DNA of 64,000 nucleotides from Sialis fuliginosa (GCA_961205875.1 OY540817.1:10327001-10391000); one strand, 5' to 3'. Positions 32,586-44,440 are shown, counted from the stretch's first letter. Notes: generated by a model from the letters alone, not told the origin. Program-made: numbers and translations.

Positions 32586-34982
32586 TGTATTCTTCGCCAA
32601 AAAATAATTGTTTCTCATTTTAAGATATTGCAGAAAATTAAAATAAAATTGTCTCACTAAATATGTGGTATTCTATGCAGATTTATATTAAGTACAAGTA
32701 CAATTACTCTAGAAAAATATATATTTAAGTAAAATTAGTATCAAAATCTTCGTATTGAAAATATATTTTTGAAGTGAAACTTCTTCAGCGAGATTAGTGA
32801 ATTGGAATGACCTCGATGGATTTTAAAATTGACAGATTATACAGTCGACAGATTTTAAAGATGAAACGCTAAGAAGGGTGTGCAAATGCATGAGTAGATG
32901 TAATGTAAGAGAAAGATGGATGAATAGCGCATGCGTACAAGTCACTTAACGTCGGTTATGCGTGAGTTGGTGTCATTTTATGTGTTTTGTTTACGATTTT
33001 TGTATTGTAGTAATACGTTTTATTAATTTAATAATCGTTTACTTTATTTATTTAATTCGCATTTTTTAATAATCAATTTTAATTCCGATGGTTTTGATAG
33101 ATACTTTCCGATCACCATGTATACATTTACATGCATACACATATATAACATTCCTCCTTAGGGGATGTCGTCTGTAACATTTCCAACCAAGGAAGTTTGT
33201 ACGACAACTAGACTAGCATATATACAATATAAAAGTTTTCTCCAGTTTGATCAAATGTACAAATACATATATACACATATTAGAACTTGTAAAAGTGTAT
33301 GTACGCATGTAATGATATTATATACATGAAGATTTGTTTGTTGTATATTTCAAAATTAAAATATTCTTAGTGACAGATCCAATTTCAATTATTTTTTTAA
33401 TATGAAACTATTTTCTTTTCGGCATCAATACATACATACCTGATCTAAATATCCGATATATTTGTATTTAATTATTTATAACTTAACAATGGTCTAAACT
33501 AATTCTAGAAACTTAAGATTTTGAATAGTGAAAGTCCCATCAAAATCAGTTTACAGATTTTTAATTTTATATTGAAACATTCAATAAACATAGTGATTGG
33601 CTATATAATATAAGATCAAGAAAATATTACAAATTAAGCAATTATACTATTTAAACTAAAAATATTATAATTACTTCAAAAAGAAAGAATCAGAAGTTTC
33701 ATTTTTAATCAACAGAAATCTCATATTTACTGTACATCCATATAATTTTTATGTAAGGATTTTTCGGAACAAAAGATCAGCGGATGGTTTTACAAAATTT
33801 AATATCTCTTTCTCAGAATTTTATTTATGTAGATCCATCATAACATTTTTTATATTTTTTTAATAAAAATTAAAATAATATAATAAAAATATTCATTTAA
33901 TATTATCGTTTAGAAATAATATTATTTTTCACTAACAAGCGTTATAGTTTTTTTTCAAGAATGTACACTATCTGGCAGAGCTATCACAAGTATGCAGTGA
34001 ATTATTTGAAGTATGTTTACTACTTTCAAATATACTTGAAGTAACCAGTCAAAATTAAGTAAGTAATAAATTCAGGTGTTCTGAAAAAGTACTTGAATTA
34101 TTATTTATTTTTTTTAAGTTATTGGTCATCGGACGTAGCCCCCCAGCCAGACTTGAAGCGTATTGTATATTTTTTTTCTAGTGTTTATTATTATTTTTGT
34201 TATTTTTTTTTAATGTCATTCTATATTTTATGTTTTTTCCTTGTTTTAAGTTCTTACTTAAATTATTAAATACTTATTTTTTTCAAATGTAAGGTATTTG
34301 TTAAGTACTTTATTTCACACATAAAAACTATGAAATAGACAAAAGAGAATCGCATGATTCAAAAATAGACCCAAGTTCCATAGGTCTGAATTTAACATAC
34401 ATTCTTTACTTCGTATTTTATTCATACAAATATACATATGTAAAACAAAACGTAGTAAAGGATGTTTTAATCCAAAACTGAATGGGAGGAAACATAAATC
34501 ACAATCAAATTTCGTGGCCAAAAAAGTGTTGGCAAACTTCTTATATAAGAGTAAATAATAAAACATACATAAGGCCGACATTTTTCAGCTATTTAATACT
34601 TTGTGAACGTCAAGTGTTTTGGGGCAAAAAAAGAACATTAATTTATAGTAGACATAAAAACCAATTCCGACGGTTCTAACGTGTTATATCATTTTATACA
34701 GCACGTGGGGGTACGGTAAGATGGAAGTACGTGCAAAAGATGTGGGTCTAGTTGTCAGCATCCCTGCCTTCACCAGATTAAATTAAATTGTTTTCGCGTT
34801 TTGTTTTCAAAATCTTATTTTACTATGGTTGAATAAAATTTATTATATAGATATATGTGTATTTCGAGGAACAGAGGTATTTGCAAAAGTGTAATTACAT
34901 GTTATACTTATATCCAACTACAGTAATTCCAAAATATTGTGAATTTGTGAATGTCATAAGTAAATAGGCATTGCAATAATTA
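32586..34982. other. Mostly AT-rich, no gene recognised
   Basis: A GC-richer patch at 32925-32970 (CGCATGCGTACAAG then AACGTCGGTTATGCG) is single-copy. A CCCCCCAGCCAGACTTG patch lies at 34140. The frame at 34315-34581 and its complement have no support. Confidence 0.35.
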
Positions 34983-35275
34983 AAATATCTGCAAAGTGAT
35001 GCCACGTAGAACAATGCTACCTCGAACTAAATTATTTAAATCGGGATAAATCTTCGTAAGGGAATATTTTATTGCAAAAGTTATAAGGACCTTTCATATA
35101 GAAAATGTAATGCTTAGTAAAAAAGATTCTATAAAATTTTCACGTAACGTGTGTCGTCCTTGAGCTATTTTGAAGAAAAAAAAATTGAATACCAACCTCG
35201 CTATCCATATGATTTGATTACTTTTATATTAGACCATCTATTAGCCAAACCCAATTAACAAACAAAAAATTACTT
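34983..35275 (-). mobile_element. Family-C repeat, partial copy C3
   Basis: Complemented, it matches the 3' half of C2: ACGTTACGTGAAAATTTTAT, AGAATCTTTTTTACTAAGC, ATTCCCTTACGAAGATT, and at its other end a worn form of GCACGAGGAAGCACTG. The 5' part beyond the CCAAGTTTC core is missing or diverged. Confidence 0.6.
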
Positions 35276-35754
35276 CTTGGTTTCATGACACACACACACA
35301 GATCGAATAGAAATTTTAAAATCAGAAAACTCATATTTATGCTTCCAGAAATAATCACAAGTAAAATATGAATTGAAAATAATATTTTTTAAACTGTTCT
35401 TGTTATGGGGAAAATATAGAATTTTTTAATTTGTAAATTGTCGTGTAAATACAATATATGTAATACATATATTTTTAATATTAACACAATTTTCACATAT
35501 AGTTATAAAATTACAAAACAAGTAAATTTCTGAGTTCGCTTGCTAATTAAAATTCCAAGAAATTGTTACTTGTCTTTACTAATTAATAATATTTCATTAA
35601 TACGCTAAAATTTAATGAGAATATCTGCTCAGATAAAACTAAAGTGATATTACATTTAATTTTAACTTTAATATATTGACATAGAACACTAATTATTATT
35701 TAATTTAATATTATAAGGTTATTTATTAAATCATTAATAATAAACTATATTTTG
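35276..35754. other. AT-rich stretch, nothing recognised
   Basis: Contains a short (CA)n at about 35288-35300. No coding frame. Confidence 0.4.
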
Positions 35755-36075
35755 TATTAAATCAGGTCTGGCCAACCCAAATTACAACGCGGGCCGCATT
35801 GACAACCTAAGATTTTCCGAGGGCCGCACATAAATAAGACAATTTCTTTTTTTTTTCGAAGTAGTTACAAAATTATCAATTAAAATGATTAGTTAAGTCA
35901 TATAAATAGAACAATATTTTAAAGAAAACAACGGGAAATTAAAACCTACCTCAGTCATTCTGAAATATACCTGATAATTAAAATAAACATTATAGAAACA
36001 TAATTTGTTTATATGTGGCCGCGGGCCGCACATAAGAGCATCGCGGGCCGTGGGTTGGCCAGCCCTGTATTAAAT
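35755..36075. mobile_element. hAT-type MITE with perfect 8-bp target duplication
   Basis: The element 35763-36067 (305 bp) starts CAGGTCTGGCCAACCCA and, complemented, ends CAGGGCTGGCCAACCCA, 16 of 17 identical. TATTAAAT flanks both sides exactly (35755-35762 and 36068-36075), the 8-bp duplication characteristic of hAT transposition. Subterminal GCGGGCCGC/GGGCCGCACATAA words occur at both ends in inverted orientation. The middle is AT-rich without coding sequence. The perfect duplication suggests a fairly recent insertion, or one with little drift. Confidence 0.9.
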
Positions 36076-36194
36076 TAATCGTACAAAATATGTTTAACCA
36101 TCCAGTGGTAGCGCCAAATCTATCAGACCCGCATATATTGTTACCATTTTTAAGGGATATTAAAATTCAAATCATGATGAAAATTTTTCAAGCA

Positions 36195-36899
36195 ATCCCG
36201 GGAAAAAATTTCAGATCTGAAGTGATCTCGGTTGATCTTCATTTTGAAACAAATCAGATCTTTGTAGATAAATAAACTTTTGTCTACCTTAAATAACAAA
36301 TTAATACACATATACTATATAGAAACCTTGTTTATAATTTAATCAATTAAAAAAAAATTGTACAGAAACGTATTGAATGATATTTGAAGCCCGTGTATTA
36401 AATTAATTAATAAATTCACAACACACCCCCTGTCACAGATGAAGGGTTGTAATTGGTCTCATTCGATCCAGCGGGAAAAATACTTCGGGATACTAGGTTA
36501 ATTTTTCTCTGTTTCGCTACTTATGGTATTCATTATAGAAAATCGTAAATATCTCGACTCCTGTGCTAGATAGAGGGTTGTTTTGCCCCCCACACCCCTA
36601 GTATCCCGAAGTATCTTTCCCGCTGGATCGAATGAGACCAATTACAACCCTTCATCTGTGACAGGGGGTGTGTTGTGAATTAATTAATTAATTTAATACA
36701 CGGGCTTCAAATATCATTCAATACGTTTCTGTACAATTTTTTTTTAATTGATTAAATTATAAACAAGGTTTCTATATAGTATATGTGTATTAATTTGTTA
36801 TTTAAGGTAGACAAAAGTTTATTTATCTACAAAGATCTGATTTGTTTCAAAATAAAGATCAACCGAGATCACTTCAGATCTGAAATTTTTTCCCGGGAT
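36195..36899. repeat. Near-perfect palindrome: 303-bp arms, 99-bp spacer
   Basis: Left arm 36195-36497 and right arm 36597-36899 are inverted copies of equal length with, by eye, three mismatches (about 99% identity) and no indels. Outer ends read ATCCCGGGAAAAAATTTCAG; inner ends read ACTTCGGGATACTAGG. The 99-bp spacer is unrelated to either arm. The arms are AT-rich with a GC-richer inner third (CACACCCCCTGTCACAG). No coding frame continues through and no target duplication was found. It may be a young foldback, an inverted duplication kept uniform by gene conversion, or an assembly artefact, though the spacer and mismatches argue against the last. Confidence 0.9.
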
Positions 36900-37269
36900 G
36901 TTTCTTGTATTTTCAAATAATAATATGCCACAGTGCACAATAATATATTATTATAATAATGCTAAGTTTTCTAGGGTAAAAAATAAATCAAGATAGTCCA
37001 TTTACAAAGAACAATTTAATTAAGTCCATTTCGTGTATAGTTCATGTAGATTTAATACAGTCTGAAGACTTCTTGAAAGAAAGGAACGATGTTTTATGGA
37101 TGCTGTATAAAGTGAACACTAGCTTTATCACCTTTGATTAAAAGAGATTTCTTACATTACCTATGTTCTCATGTAATTTTATGTTTTTGTTATATTACTT
37201 TAGTTAAGAATAAGTTTACATTGGAGTATTTAATATTATTTAGTTTAGTAACCCAGTCTAAGCTCATTA
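36900..37269. other. AT-rich stretch, nothing recognised
   Basis: No coding frame or repeat. Confidence 0.4.
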
Positions 37270-37539
37270 CCTGAAACGTAAAATTTTATGAGTATCTTCA
37301 TTTTTGATGTAAGCACCCACTAAAGAAGGGATTTTCCGAAATTCGACCTCTTAAGAGAAGAAAATGGTGTTTTTTTAAGTACAATACGTTTATCTGCATA
37401 ATTACTAATTACTAAAATTAAAATACACTTGCATTAAGAATATCCTAAATTTGTCCCAAACTAACAGAACAAATAGTATTAGATTTTATGTTATAAAAAT
37501 GTATAAAAACGAATACAACGCAAGCGAAGCCGCGAACTC
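37270..37539 (+). mobile_element. Helitron-like fragment X2
   Basis: TATCTTCATTTTTGATGTAA then CACCCACTAAAGAAGG and ATTTTCCGAAATTCGACC matches 61957-62110. It ends with GCAAGCGAAGCCGCGAACTC, the decayed 3' region of the Helitron-like group (GCGAAGCCGCGGGC). No coding sequence. Confidence 0.55.
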
Positions 37540-37540
37540 G

Positions 37541-37612
37541 AAATTTTTATCCATTTTGACTTTCTCCGAATCCATTCTGATTATTTTATCTATGATGTCT
37601 ATGTGCTGTAAC
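37541..37612 (-). repeat. Family-H fragment
   Basis: Complemented, it reads ATAATCAGAATGGATTCGGA then GAAAGTCAAAATGG, matching GTCAGAATGGATTAAGG then GAAGGTCAAAATAG at 57549-57580. Confidence 0.55.
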
Positions 37613-38519
37613 CTCTAAATGCCTAATTTAAATAATTCACGTCTTCACTAATGTACATTAAATGCTTATTTTTTTATTTTACAGGTTTGTTATAGATAGC
37701 CAGTTAAAACCAAAACTTTTACATCTTTCACTTGACTTGGATTACCGGAAGGATGAGGAGGTACCCTAAGGTGATCAAGGCAAGTAACGTTTTTGAGACA
37801 CAGGAGGAAAAGAACCAACTCCCGGAAAGTGTATACTATAAAAATCATTTTGTTATTTTCATTAAACAATTTAAATCTAATGAAAGCAGTAAACATCAGA
37901 AATTATAAAATTTCTTTAAGAATAATTGAGCACTGTACATATTTTTTTCACAAGCTGTAAACAAAACAAAAAACAATCTTAAGAATCTTGAAAACAAACC
38001 CCTACTTCCCTTGATCGCAGTATGAATATGCATTAAAATGATACCCCTAGAGTTTGAGGGTTACACAGTTTGACGTTGTTGATGTAGTAACCAAGCTCGG
38101 TTACGGTTAAAACGTATCCTCCCGCCTTGGTTCGTGTTAACCACATGAAAAGATAAGTGGAACAGCCAAACACACGTCATCTTTAAAGGGTACGAAATAT
38201 GGGTTATCGTACAAGGTTTGTTTTACATCTGAATGTAAACATATATTATAAATGTATGTATGTATGTTTGTACGTACATATGTAAGTACAAAGGTCCATT
38301 TGTCTGATATACGAAAATGGATTTTATCATGTGGAATATATGCATATTAGAGGTTCGAATTACAATGAGCTAAAATATTGAAATTAATAATTATAACAAT
38401 CTGTTAAATCAACTACCTCATGTTTGTATACGTTTCGGAAATTTTATTGAATAGATAAATAAATTGAGAATGTGCATATTTAAACAAAGCTATAAAATAA
38501 TTTAAAATCAATAAATACA
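37613..38519. other. Mostly single-copy, no firm gene
   Basis: A plausible acceptor TTTTTTATTTTACAG at 37684 precedes a 27-codon frame ending at TAA 37767-37769 (reads FVIDSQLKPKLLHLSLDLDY), which is too short to call. A GC-richer patch at 38030-38220 has only short open frames. Confidence 0.25.
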
Positions 38520-39031
38520 TAAGATACTGACACTAGTTTTGGCGGATTTAAGAGCAATATATGCAGTTTTTTGGGATTGATGGGCTTCTTTTTTATAATT
38601 CTCATGAACTCACCTTACTAATAAAACAAGTAACTCTTTATTAAATCAATTTAATTACAAAGTCTGTAAATATAGTTTTTTTATATTATAACCTTTTATT
38701 TTGTTTGTTTTTCCTCCAGTAATGGATAAAGTAAAACCAGGAATAGGCACCTAGTGATGAACACTTGATAATGATTACAAAATGATAAATACTATGACAC
38801 AAAAGTTATAATATAAAGAATCGTAAAATTTGAAATAATGTAAAGCAAATTATATGATAATATTATTATAATAATTAATAAATAGATAACACTAAATTAG
38901 CATTTAAATTTAAATTTAAATTATTCAGTAATGTCAATAATTAAATATCAACAAATATTTTTAATTAAGTATATTCAATTAAACAATTATCCAACATTGG
39001 AGTATTATCCAAGACTGGTGTCATTACCTTA
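38520..39031 (-). mobile_element. Family-A MITE, full-length copy 4
   Basis: On the minus strand it starts TAAGGTAATGACACCAGT and ends (plus-strand reading) TAAGATACTGACACTAGT, with TA at both borders (38520-38521, 39030-39031). It retains the interior TTATCATTTTGTAATCATTA and AACAAATAAAAGGTTATAA-type blocks in order. 512 bp, non-coding. Confidence 0.8.
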
Positions 39032-39409
39032 CTCATCAAAAAAGATTTATGGAAAAAATAAGTAAAGTATTTTGAAGCTTGTATTCTTCAATTTTTAATG
39101 TTTAAAAAAATTAATTGAATCGTTCTTTATAAGCTATATAAAAATAATAAAGTTAATAAAAATTCCATTAAGCAATTTTTAAGCTAGTTCATAAATCGCT
39201 ATCAGTATCTATATTTTTTTATTTCAAATAATTAAAATACAGTTTAAAATAGGTCAAAAGTAATATAATTTTATTTATCCTTCATTAGCTTGTCATTTGG
39301 ACCTAAACTGACTATTTCATTTTATATAAAAGTAAAGCTAATTGTAAGCTGAGCCCCTGGTAAAACTGGGGCCTAAACGAAAAAACATATTGGATACAAC
39401 AGTATATTA
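39032..39409. other. AT-rich stretch, nothing recognised
   Basis: No coding frame or shared repeat. Confidence 0.4.
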
Positions 39410-39760
39410 TAATACAGGGTGCGGTATTATCACGATGATTGCAATATATATTTGGAGAGATATCGTTGAAGTAAGTAATTCTATAAACTGAGTAAAATTT
39501 CTCTGTAAAGTTTTTTTTTGTAAACAGTTAACTTTTCGAAATAAAATTTCTTTTATTTTGAACATCCGGTATTAACGATTGTAGACAATTCAATTCTCTG
39601 TATACATAATATATTCTGTTTTATTTATGTCTTACTAGGGAGTTTTCGGAGAAAACTTATCTTGGCATGTTCTAGCAACTATAAAAATTTGGCACCTCAT
39701 ACATTTTCTTGTATTTTTTTCCTTTTTCCCTGAGCCGTATAAATTTTATTTTTATATTTC
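39410..39760 (+). repeat. Interspersed repeat K, copy 2, with ACAGGGTG terminus
   Basis: Opens ATACAGGGTGCGGTATTATC, like the terminus at 30629. At 39639-39728 it contains GGGAGTTTTC, TTTGGCACCTCATACATTTT and TTGTATTTTTTTCC, shared with the complement of 9670-9768. The right boundary is approximate. Confidence 0.5.
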
Positions 39761-42293
39761 AAGATCATCATCGACGAAGACCTGAGTTTGTATTTTGAAC
39801 AAAATAGGGGGGCGTGGTATAAAAAGTGTGCGCATCCCTGGACTAGATTACACAACAGTATACACATATGTACAATTACTAATTATTCTTTCTAACAAAA
39901 AAAGGTCAACAAAACAATGCATAATGTTTTTACCGACGTTACCTAAAAAGCATAATAATAAACACCCAACTACAAACTTTAATATAAACACAAAGTATAC
40001 AACAATAAGTGAATAAATTACCAACTAAGTATGTTGTTAATTTTGCTAAACACTGGCACAAAAACATTAACTAAAACAAAAATGTCTTCCTTTTTTGCGA
40101 CAGTTTCGTATTTACAACACAAAAAATAACATGTCGCAATCCTTTTCACTGACACGCACCTCGACTTACAAATGGCGGGCAATTTATAAAATGGAAGCTA
40201 ATTCAGTTTTGCTTCTGTTCTAGCTTCCTGCGAGGAAATTGGATGGTTTAGCAAACAATGGCAAAAAATGATGACGGCCAAAAATATTCACTTTTGTTTT
40301 TTAAAACATGTATTTGATGTCTGCACGATATGTCGCGGATACCCTTCAGCTATCTGTCTCATTGTTAGTTTATTTTCACAAATGATCAATACAAGTATAA
40401 AGGGTGATTGATTTGAAAAAAAAAATTAACAGTAGATCGAGGATGTAATTTTAAGCAAAAAACATGTGTCCGGAAATTATTTGTGAGAGAGCTACAATCT
40501 TCTAAATATGTTGCCCAAAATTAGTGTTTATTTAATACCTATAGAGAACCCATTGTGGTACAATTATGAAATTTGTTAACCGATTTACATTTACATTAAC
40601 AAGCTTCACATTTTTATAAAATTACCACTAATCTCGAAAAAAAAATGATATGACTATGAACTTAAAACTAAAAATTTGATAGTTACGTAAATAAATTGCT
40701 GTTTTTTTTACTTTAAAATCATCCTATACATCCATCCCCATCTATGAAATTGTTATATTTCATCATATACACGTTTTATAGCGGTGTTGACTTGTTTTAT
40801 TATTCTTATTCGTTTTCATTGAATTAATTTTCATGTAACAACAGTCTGCTTCTTTTATTTTATTTTATTGATTCTGTGTTTAAAATACATCGTTCTATTT
40901 TTATGTTCATTTTGTTATAAAAACATTCGGGATTTTTAAATATTATATTAAAATTTATAAAATGTAACTATCGTCAAAAATTAATTATTTTATATATACC
41001 TACGAGAAGCGAAAAAAAAGTAATTAATGTCATTTGAATTTTATTTACATAAAAAATAAGGATTACATTTTTTTATTGTTTCTTAGCATATTTACTACTA
41101 ATATAGGAGAAGTTGCATCTGTATCTATCATGATATAATTAAACAAACAGTATGACAGTATGAAAAACTATTGAGAACATAGATAATAATCTAATAAAAT
41201 GACTTTTGATTCGAAGGAATTTCTACGTTAAAAATTAACGAAAAAGAAAAATAATTGAGGTCAATTGGAATAATACAAGGAAAAATATCTCGCTTTGTTA
41301 CTTTACAACTTTTTCGTTGTATGTATGTTGTATTCTTCTACTAAACAATATGTTTTACAATACAAGCATTGTTGTAACCAAATTACTTCTTTTTTATGTT
41401 CTTTGTTTCATGCAACAAAAATATTTACGTGTAGAATATTCAGTAACGTAAAAAGTAAAAATTATATTCCCCGTTTTAAAAATAATATTTCAACGCAAGG
41501 AGTTATAAAATATTCTTTTCGGGTATTACAAAATTCGTTTGATATCAAAATGCTCATTAAGTTACTTTTATAGAACATAATTTTAATTAACAATAATAAT
41601 AATTCATTTACTATGAATTATTCTATCCAAAAAAATGAAAAAAATTGAACCTCTCTTACCCTTAAGGTTTAATTCTTACTTGGTTAGTTTGAAGTTCATA
41701 TGCTTTTCATTATAAATTATTAATATAAGTAAATCTTTTGAATATTAACTATAATAGCAACTAAAAACACTAAGGATTCTTAAAAAATGTCAATTTTATT
41801 TAAATTATAATTTAACAAATAACATATCCAATATATCTTATTATTTGTTTGAAAAGAAAATTATAAAAATAATGTTTTTCTGATTTTATTTAAAAATAAC
41901 CAAGCGAGCACCAAATCATTTACAATAAGCAGATCTTATGCTGAATCTAAATAACTTTATAAAATTCAAATGCATCAATACGTTATAACAAAAAGTCACC
42001 CACATTAATACAAATCTCTTTGTAAACACACATATATCAAGCCCCCTCCTCCCCTTTGTATCTACATACTGACAGCGAAACTTAGAAAACACCTTGAAGC
42101 GAAGTTTCAAAGTTGTTTTTATCAAATTTTCATAGTTGGCCGACGCAGAAATATGTTTGTAAAAAAATATATATCGTATATTAAATTCACGACGAATAAA
42201 GTAGGCAAAGAGAGAGAGATAGATATAGATATACAATTTTGTTTCACGATTGACCTGGCTCAGTTTATGTATTTAAATAATTCGATTTACCTG
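39761..42293. other. Mostly AT-rich, no gene recognised
   Basis: A GTATAAAAAG TATA-like word at 39818 follows GGGGGGCGTGG but leads to no supported gene. A GC-richer patch at 40140-40290 contains CAAATGGCGGGCAA, resembling a Pho/YY1 site. Open frames at 41295-41573 and 41916-42236 are low-complexity. Confidence 0.3.
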
Positions 42294-42329
42294 TTGAGAA
42301 GACTTCCTTCCACTGCTTTCTTTGTGTGT

Positions 42330-42452
42330 TTATCGATGGGATAAACGCGGAAGATTTACAATATCCTCAACAAAAAGCCTTGTTTTATCATTCCGAGGCA
42401 TGCGGTGTAGTTTCACTTGAGTTTTTCCTTTAACGTATACAGAACCACCCAT
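42330..42452 (-). CDS. Candidate 40-aa small ORF or exon
   Basis: An ATG at 42450-42452 opens 40 codons and stops at TAA 42330-42332. The peptide starts MGGSVYVKGKTQVKLHRMP and ends VEDIVNLPRLSHR. It is basic and hydrophilic, with no signal peptide. Codons show purine-first bias and the segment is GC-richer than the flanks. About 37 nt after the stop, CTTCTCAACAG meets GTAAAT, a usable donor at about 42291-42293, so this could be a small ORF inside a 5' UTR exon of the minus-strand gene that includes 30287-30406. That link is a guess. No family recognised. Confidence 0.3.
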   Translation of the reverse strand: MGGSVYVKGKTQVKLHRMPRNDKTRLFVEDIVNLPRLSHR

Positions 42453-42784
42453 TAGGACGTATTAAGTTTTACCCTCCGGCAGTTGGGTTTATGTCTTGTA
42501 AGTTATTGTTTATTCTTTGGAAAATTCGGCATCGTTCACTTAGCGCAATCAATCTAGTGAAACTAATTTAATATCCATGTGCATGTATTTTGTAACACGT
42601 GTAGGGGCTTCTGGGTATATACTCACTGATATAAATACAATCCATAGTATACAAAGAGCTAATTTTTCTTTACGTTTTAAAGATAGTACAATCAGAATCT
42701 AACCGTATCTTGGACACGATTATTCGTTCTTAAAAAAATAAAATATAAAGAAGGAATTTTATCAAGTATTTCCTATTATTAATC
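42453..42784. other. Nothing recognised
   Basis: No shared repeat or coding frame. The GC-richer part at 42453-42520 probably belongs with the small ORF to its left. Confidence 0.3.
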
Positions 42785-43250
42785 GTGTGATCTTTTAAAA
42801 ATGAAAAAAATAATTTCTCCGATTTCAAAATATTAACTTGATATTTTCGTTTCAAGAGTAAAGACATACACTTTACGTTCCATGTCTGTCTATCTGGGTA
42901 TCTGTCCCCTGATCCTTGTCATATGCATAAATTATGAAACACTAAACCGATATATATGAAACTTGGTTGGTTGGGTCTGACTTGAGGATGGTTCCATTTC
43001 AAAATCCTGTGCAAGGGAAAGGGTTGACTACCTAAAACAGTTATTTTTTCAAGATATCTCAAGAACGACACATTTTACGTGAAAATGCACGTATTAAAAA
43101 AAAATTCGAATTAATATTTTCCAATAAAATTGTATAAAAATTAAACGGTTAACCAATGACAGTTGTTTATTAAAATTTTTCAATAATTAACTACATTTGG
43201 TGAATTTAGCACGAGGAAGCACTTTACATTTACTTGGCACTTGTTTTTGA
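42785..43250 (+). mobile_element. Family-C repeat, copy C4
   Basis: Order as in C2: TTCTCCGATTTCAAAAT, ACACTTTACGTTCCATGTC, CTGTCCCCTGATCCTTGTCA, ACTAAACCGATATATATGAA, ACTTGGTTGGTTGGGTC, TCAAGATATCTCAAGAACGA, TTAAACGGTTAACCAATG, AATTAACTACATTTGGTGAA and GCACGAGGAAGCACTTTACA. It lacks the 20-bp tandem region. Its AATTAACTACATTTGG is an empty-site reference for the insertion in C5. Confidence 0.8.
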
Positions 43251-43428
43251 CGTATGCACCTATAACAGACAAATTTTAATTGCTGAAAAACTACTTTTAA
43301 TACTTATATAATAATCAGGCACATATATTTCTAATATAAAAATGAAAAATTTAACCGCATTTGAGTAAATAATTCGCCCGATCCTAATTTTCGACTACCC
43401 TGTATATGGTACAGTTATTATATTGTAG

Positions 43429-43610
43429 TTGCGAAATGTGGTGGCGGCTGCAATGCTTGCCAAGAGACACATTCAACATCTGTGTATGTTCACATGTGGA
43501 GACTTAACTCACACACGTTCGTGGTCACGCCGGCAAGACGTTTGTGTGGGGGGAAAAGTCATAACAGGATTAAAAGTGAAAATACTTTCCGTTTTGGAAT
43601 TCAATTTTAG
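43429..43610 (+). CDS. Candidate internal exon
   Basis: An acceptor-like TTATTATATTGTAG ends at 43428. From there one frame stays open for 60 codons to a GT at 43611 (TTTTAG then GTACGAG). It begins with TTG, reads LRNVVAAAMLAKRHIQHL and contains CMFTCGDLTHTRSWSRRQD, with several basic residues and four cysteines. The segment is GC-richer than its neighbours, with purine-first codons. The donor is weak (GTACGA), the complementary strand is also partly open, and an ACAGGGTA-type transposon terminus lies at about 43399, so a decayed element is an alternative. No family recognised. Confidence 0.3.
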
Positions 43611-44129
43611 GTACGAGTTTCTATTTATATACGTATATAAATAGAATACACGAAAGTAAAATGTTTTTTTTTAAATATAATTGACTTCAACATCGTATTG
43701 AAAGATTTTTACGATTTTTTTATATGAAATATAAAAAATATTCATACATAGAAATATTTTTTTAAATGATTTTACAGAGATGGAATTTGATACAAAAAAT
43801 ATAAGAATTTATAAATAATTTATAAGTACTTATACATATACAAAATTTGATTTTTTTCTCGAAAATTTTGTAGAAAAAACACTCATTACGTAAGTAGACA
43901 AACTCTTTAAGATATTAAAGTTATATACTGTACAAAACCACTTTCGTTTATTAAAAATTACCCGACAATTTTTCCTACCAATTGTTATTTATAACACAAA
44001 ACAAACCTTTTAAGAGGCACCAATTGAAATAAAAACACAAAAAACATTAATTTCATTAAATTTAAACAACGGATGTTTCTTTAGGCGGTGTAAAAACACG
44101 TTACCTTCCTAGAATTGACGTTATTTAAT
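43611..44129. other. AT-rich stretch, nothing recognised
   Basis: No coding frame or shared repeat. Confidence 0.4.
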
Positions 44130-44440
44130 TTAAACAAAATCCAGGACAAACCCAGTTACAGTAACTTCATCAATTCGTCCCGGTCCGGTCATTTTTTTCT
44201 CGGAGACAACAAAAACGTCATCACGTTATCACGGCAACGGATTGGGGAGAGGAAGGGGGTGGTAAGAGTAAACAAGGGGGTGATTTAGCTACTGCCGCCC
44301 CCGTTGGCAATCATTTCTCCCCTTGATCTGCAGCACCAAAGAATCTGCCACAATTGTTTCAATCTTGCACAAGGCGACGAGTACGTGTTATATCTCGGGT
44401 GCTTGCAATAAAAGAGAACGAGGATATTTGTATTTTACAC
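44130..44440. promoter_or_regulatory. GC-richer single-copy island, possible promoter
   Basis: Contains CGTCCCGGTCCGGTC, ACGTCATCACGTTATCACGG, a CCAAT box on the minus strand (GGATTGGGG read backwards) and G-rich runs. None of it is repeated in the window. On the minus strand an A-rich start context, GAAAAAAATGACC, opens a 20-codon frame starting MTGPGRIDEVTV. The combination resembles a promoter with a first exon on the minus strand, but nothing downstream confirms it. Confidence 0.25.

Noticed and set aside
37685-37769. 27-codon terminal-exon-like frame after TTTTTTATTTTACAG
   Set aside because: Pyrimidine-rich acceptor look-alikes are frequent in AT-rich DNA and the frame is too short to judge.
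39814-39825. GTATAAAAAG as a TATA box
   Set aside because: No GC-rich downstream exon or coding start follows; AT-rich DNA gives many such words.
41916-42236. 106-aa minus frame, the longest in the window
   Set aside because: AT-rich codon content, no start context, no recognisable domain, and the region has no GC rise. Frames of this length are expected by chance in a window this size.
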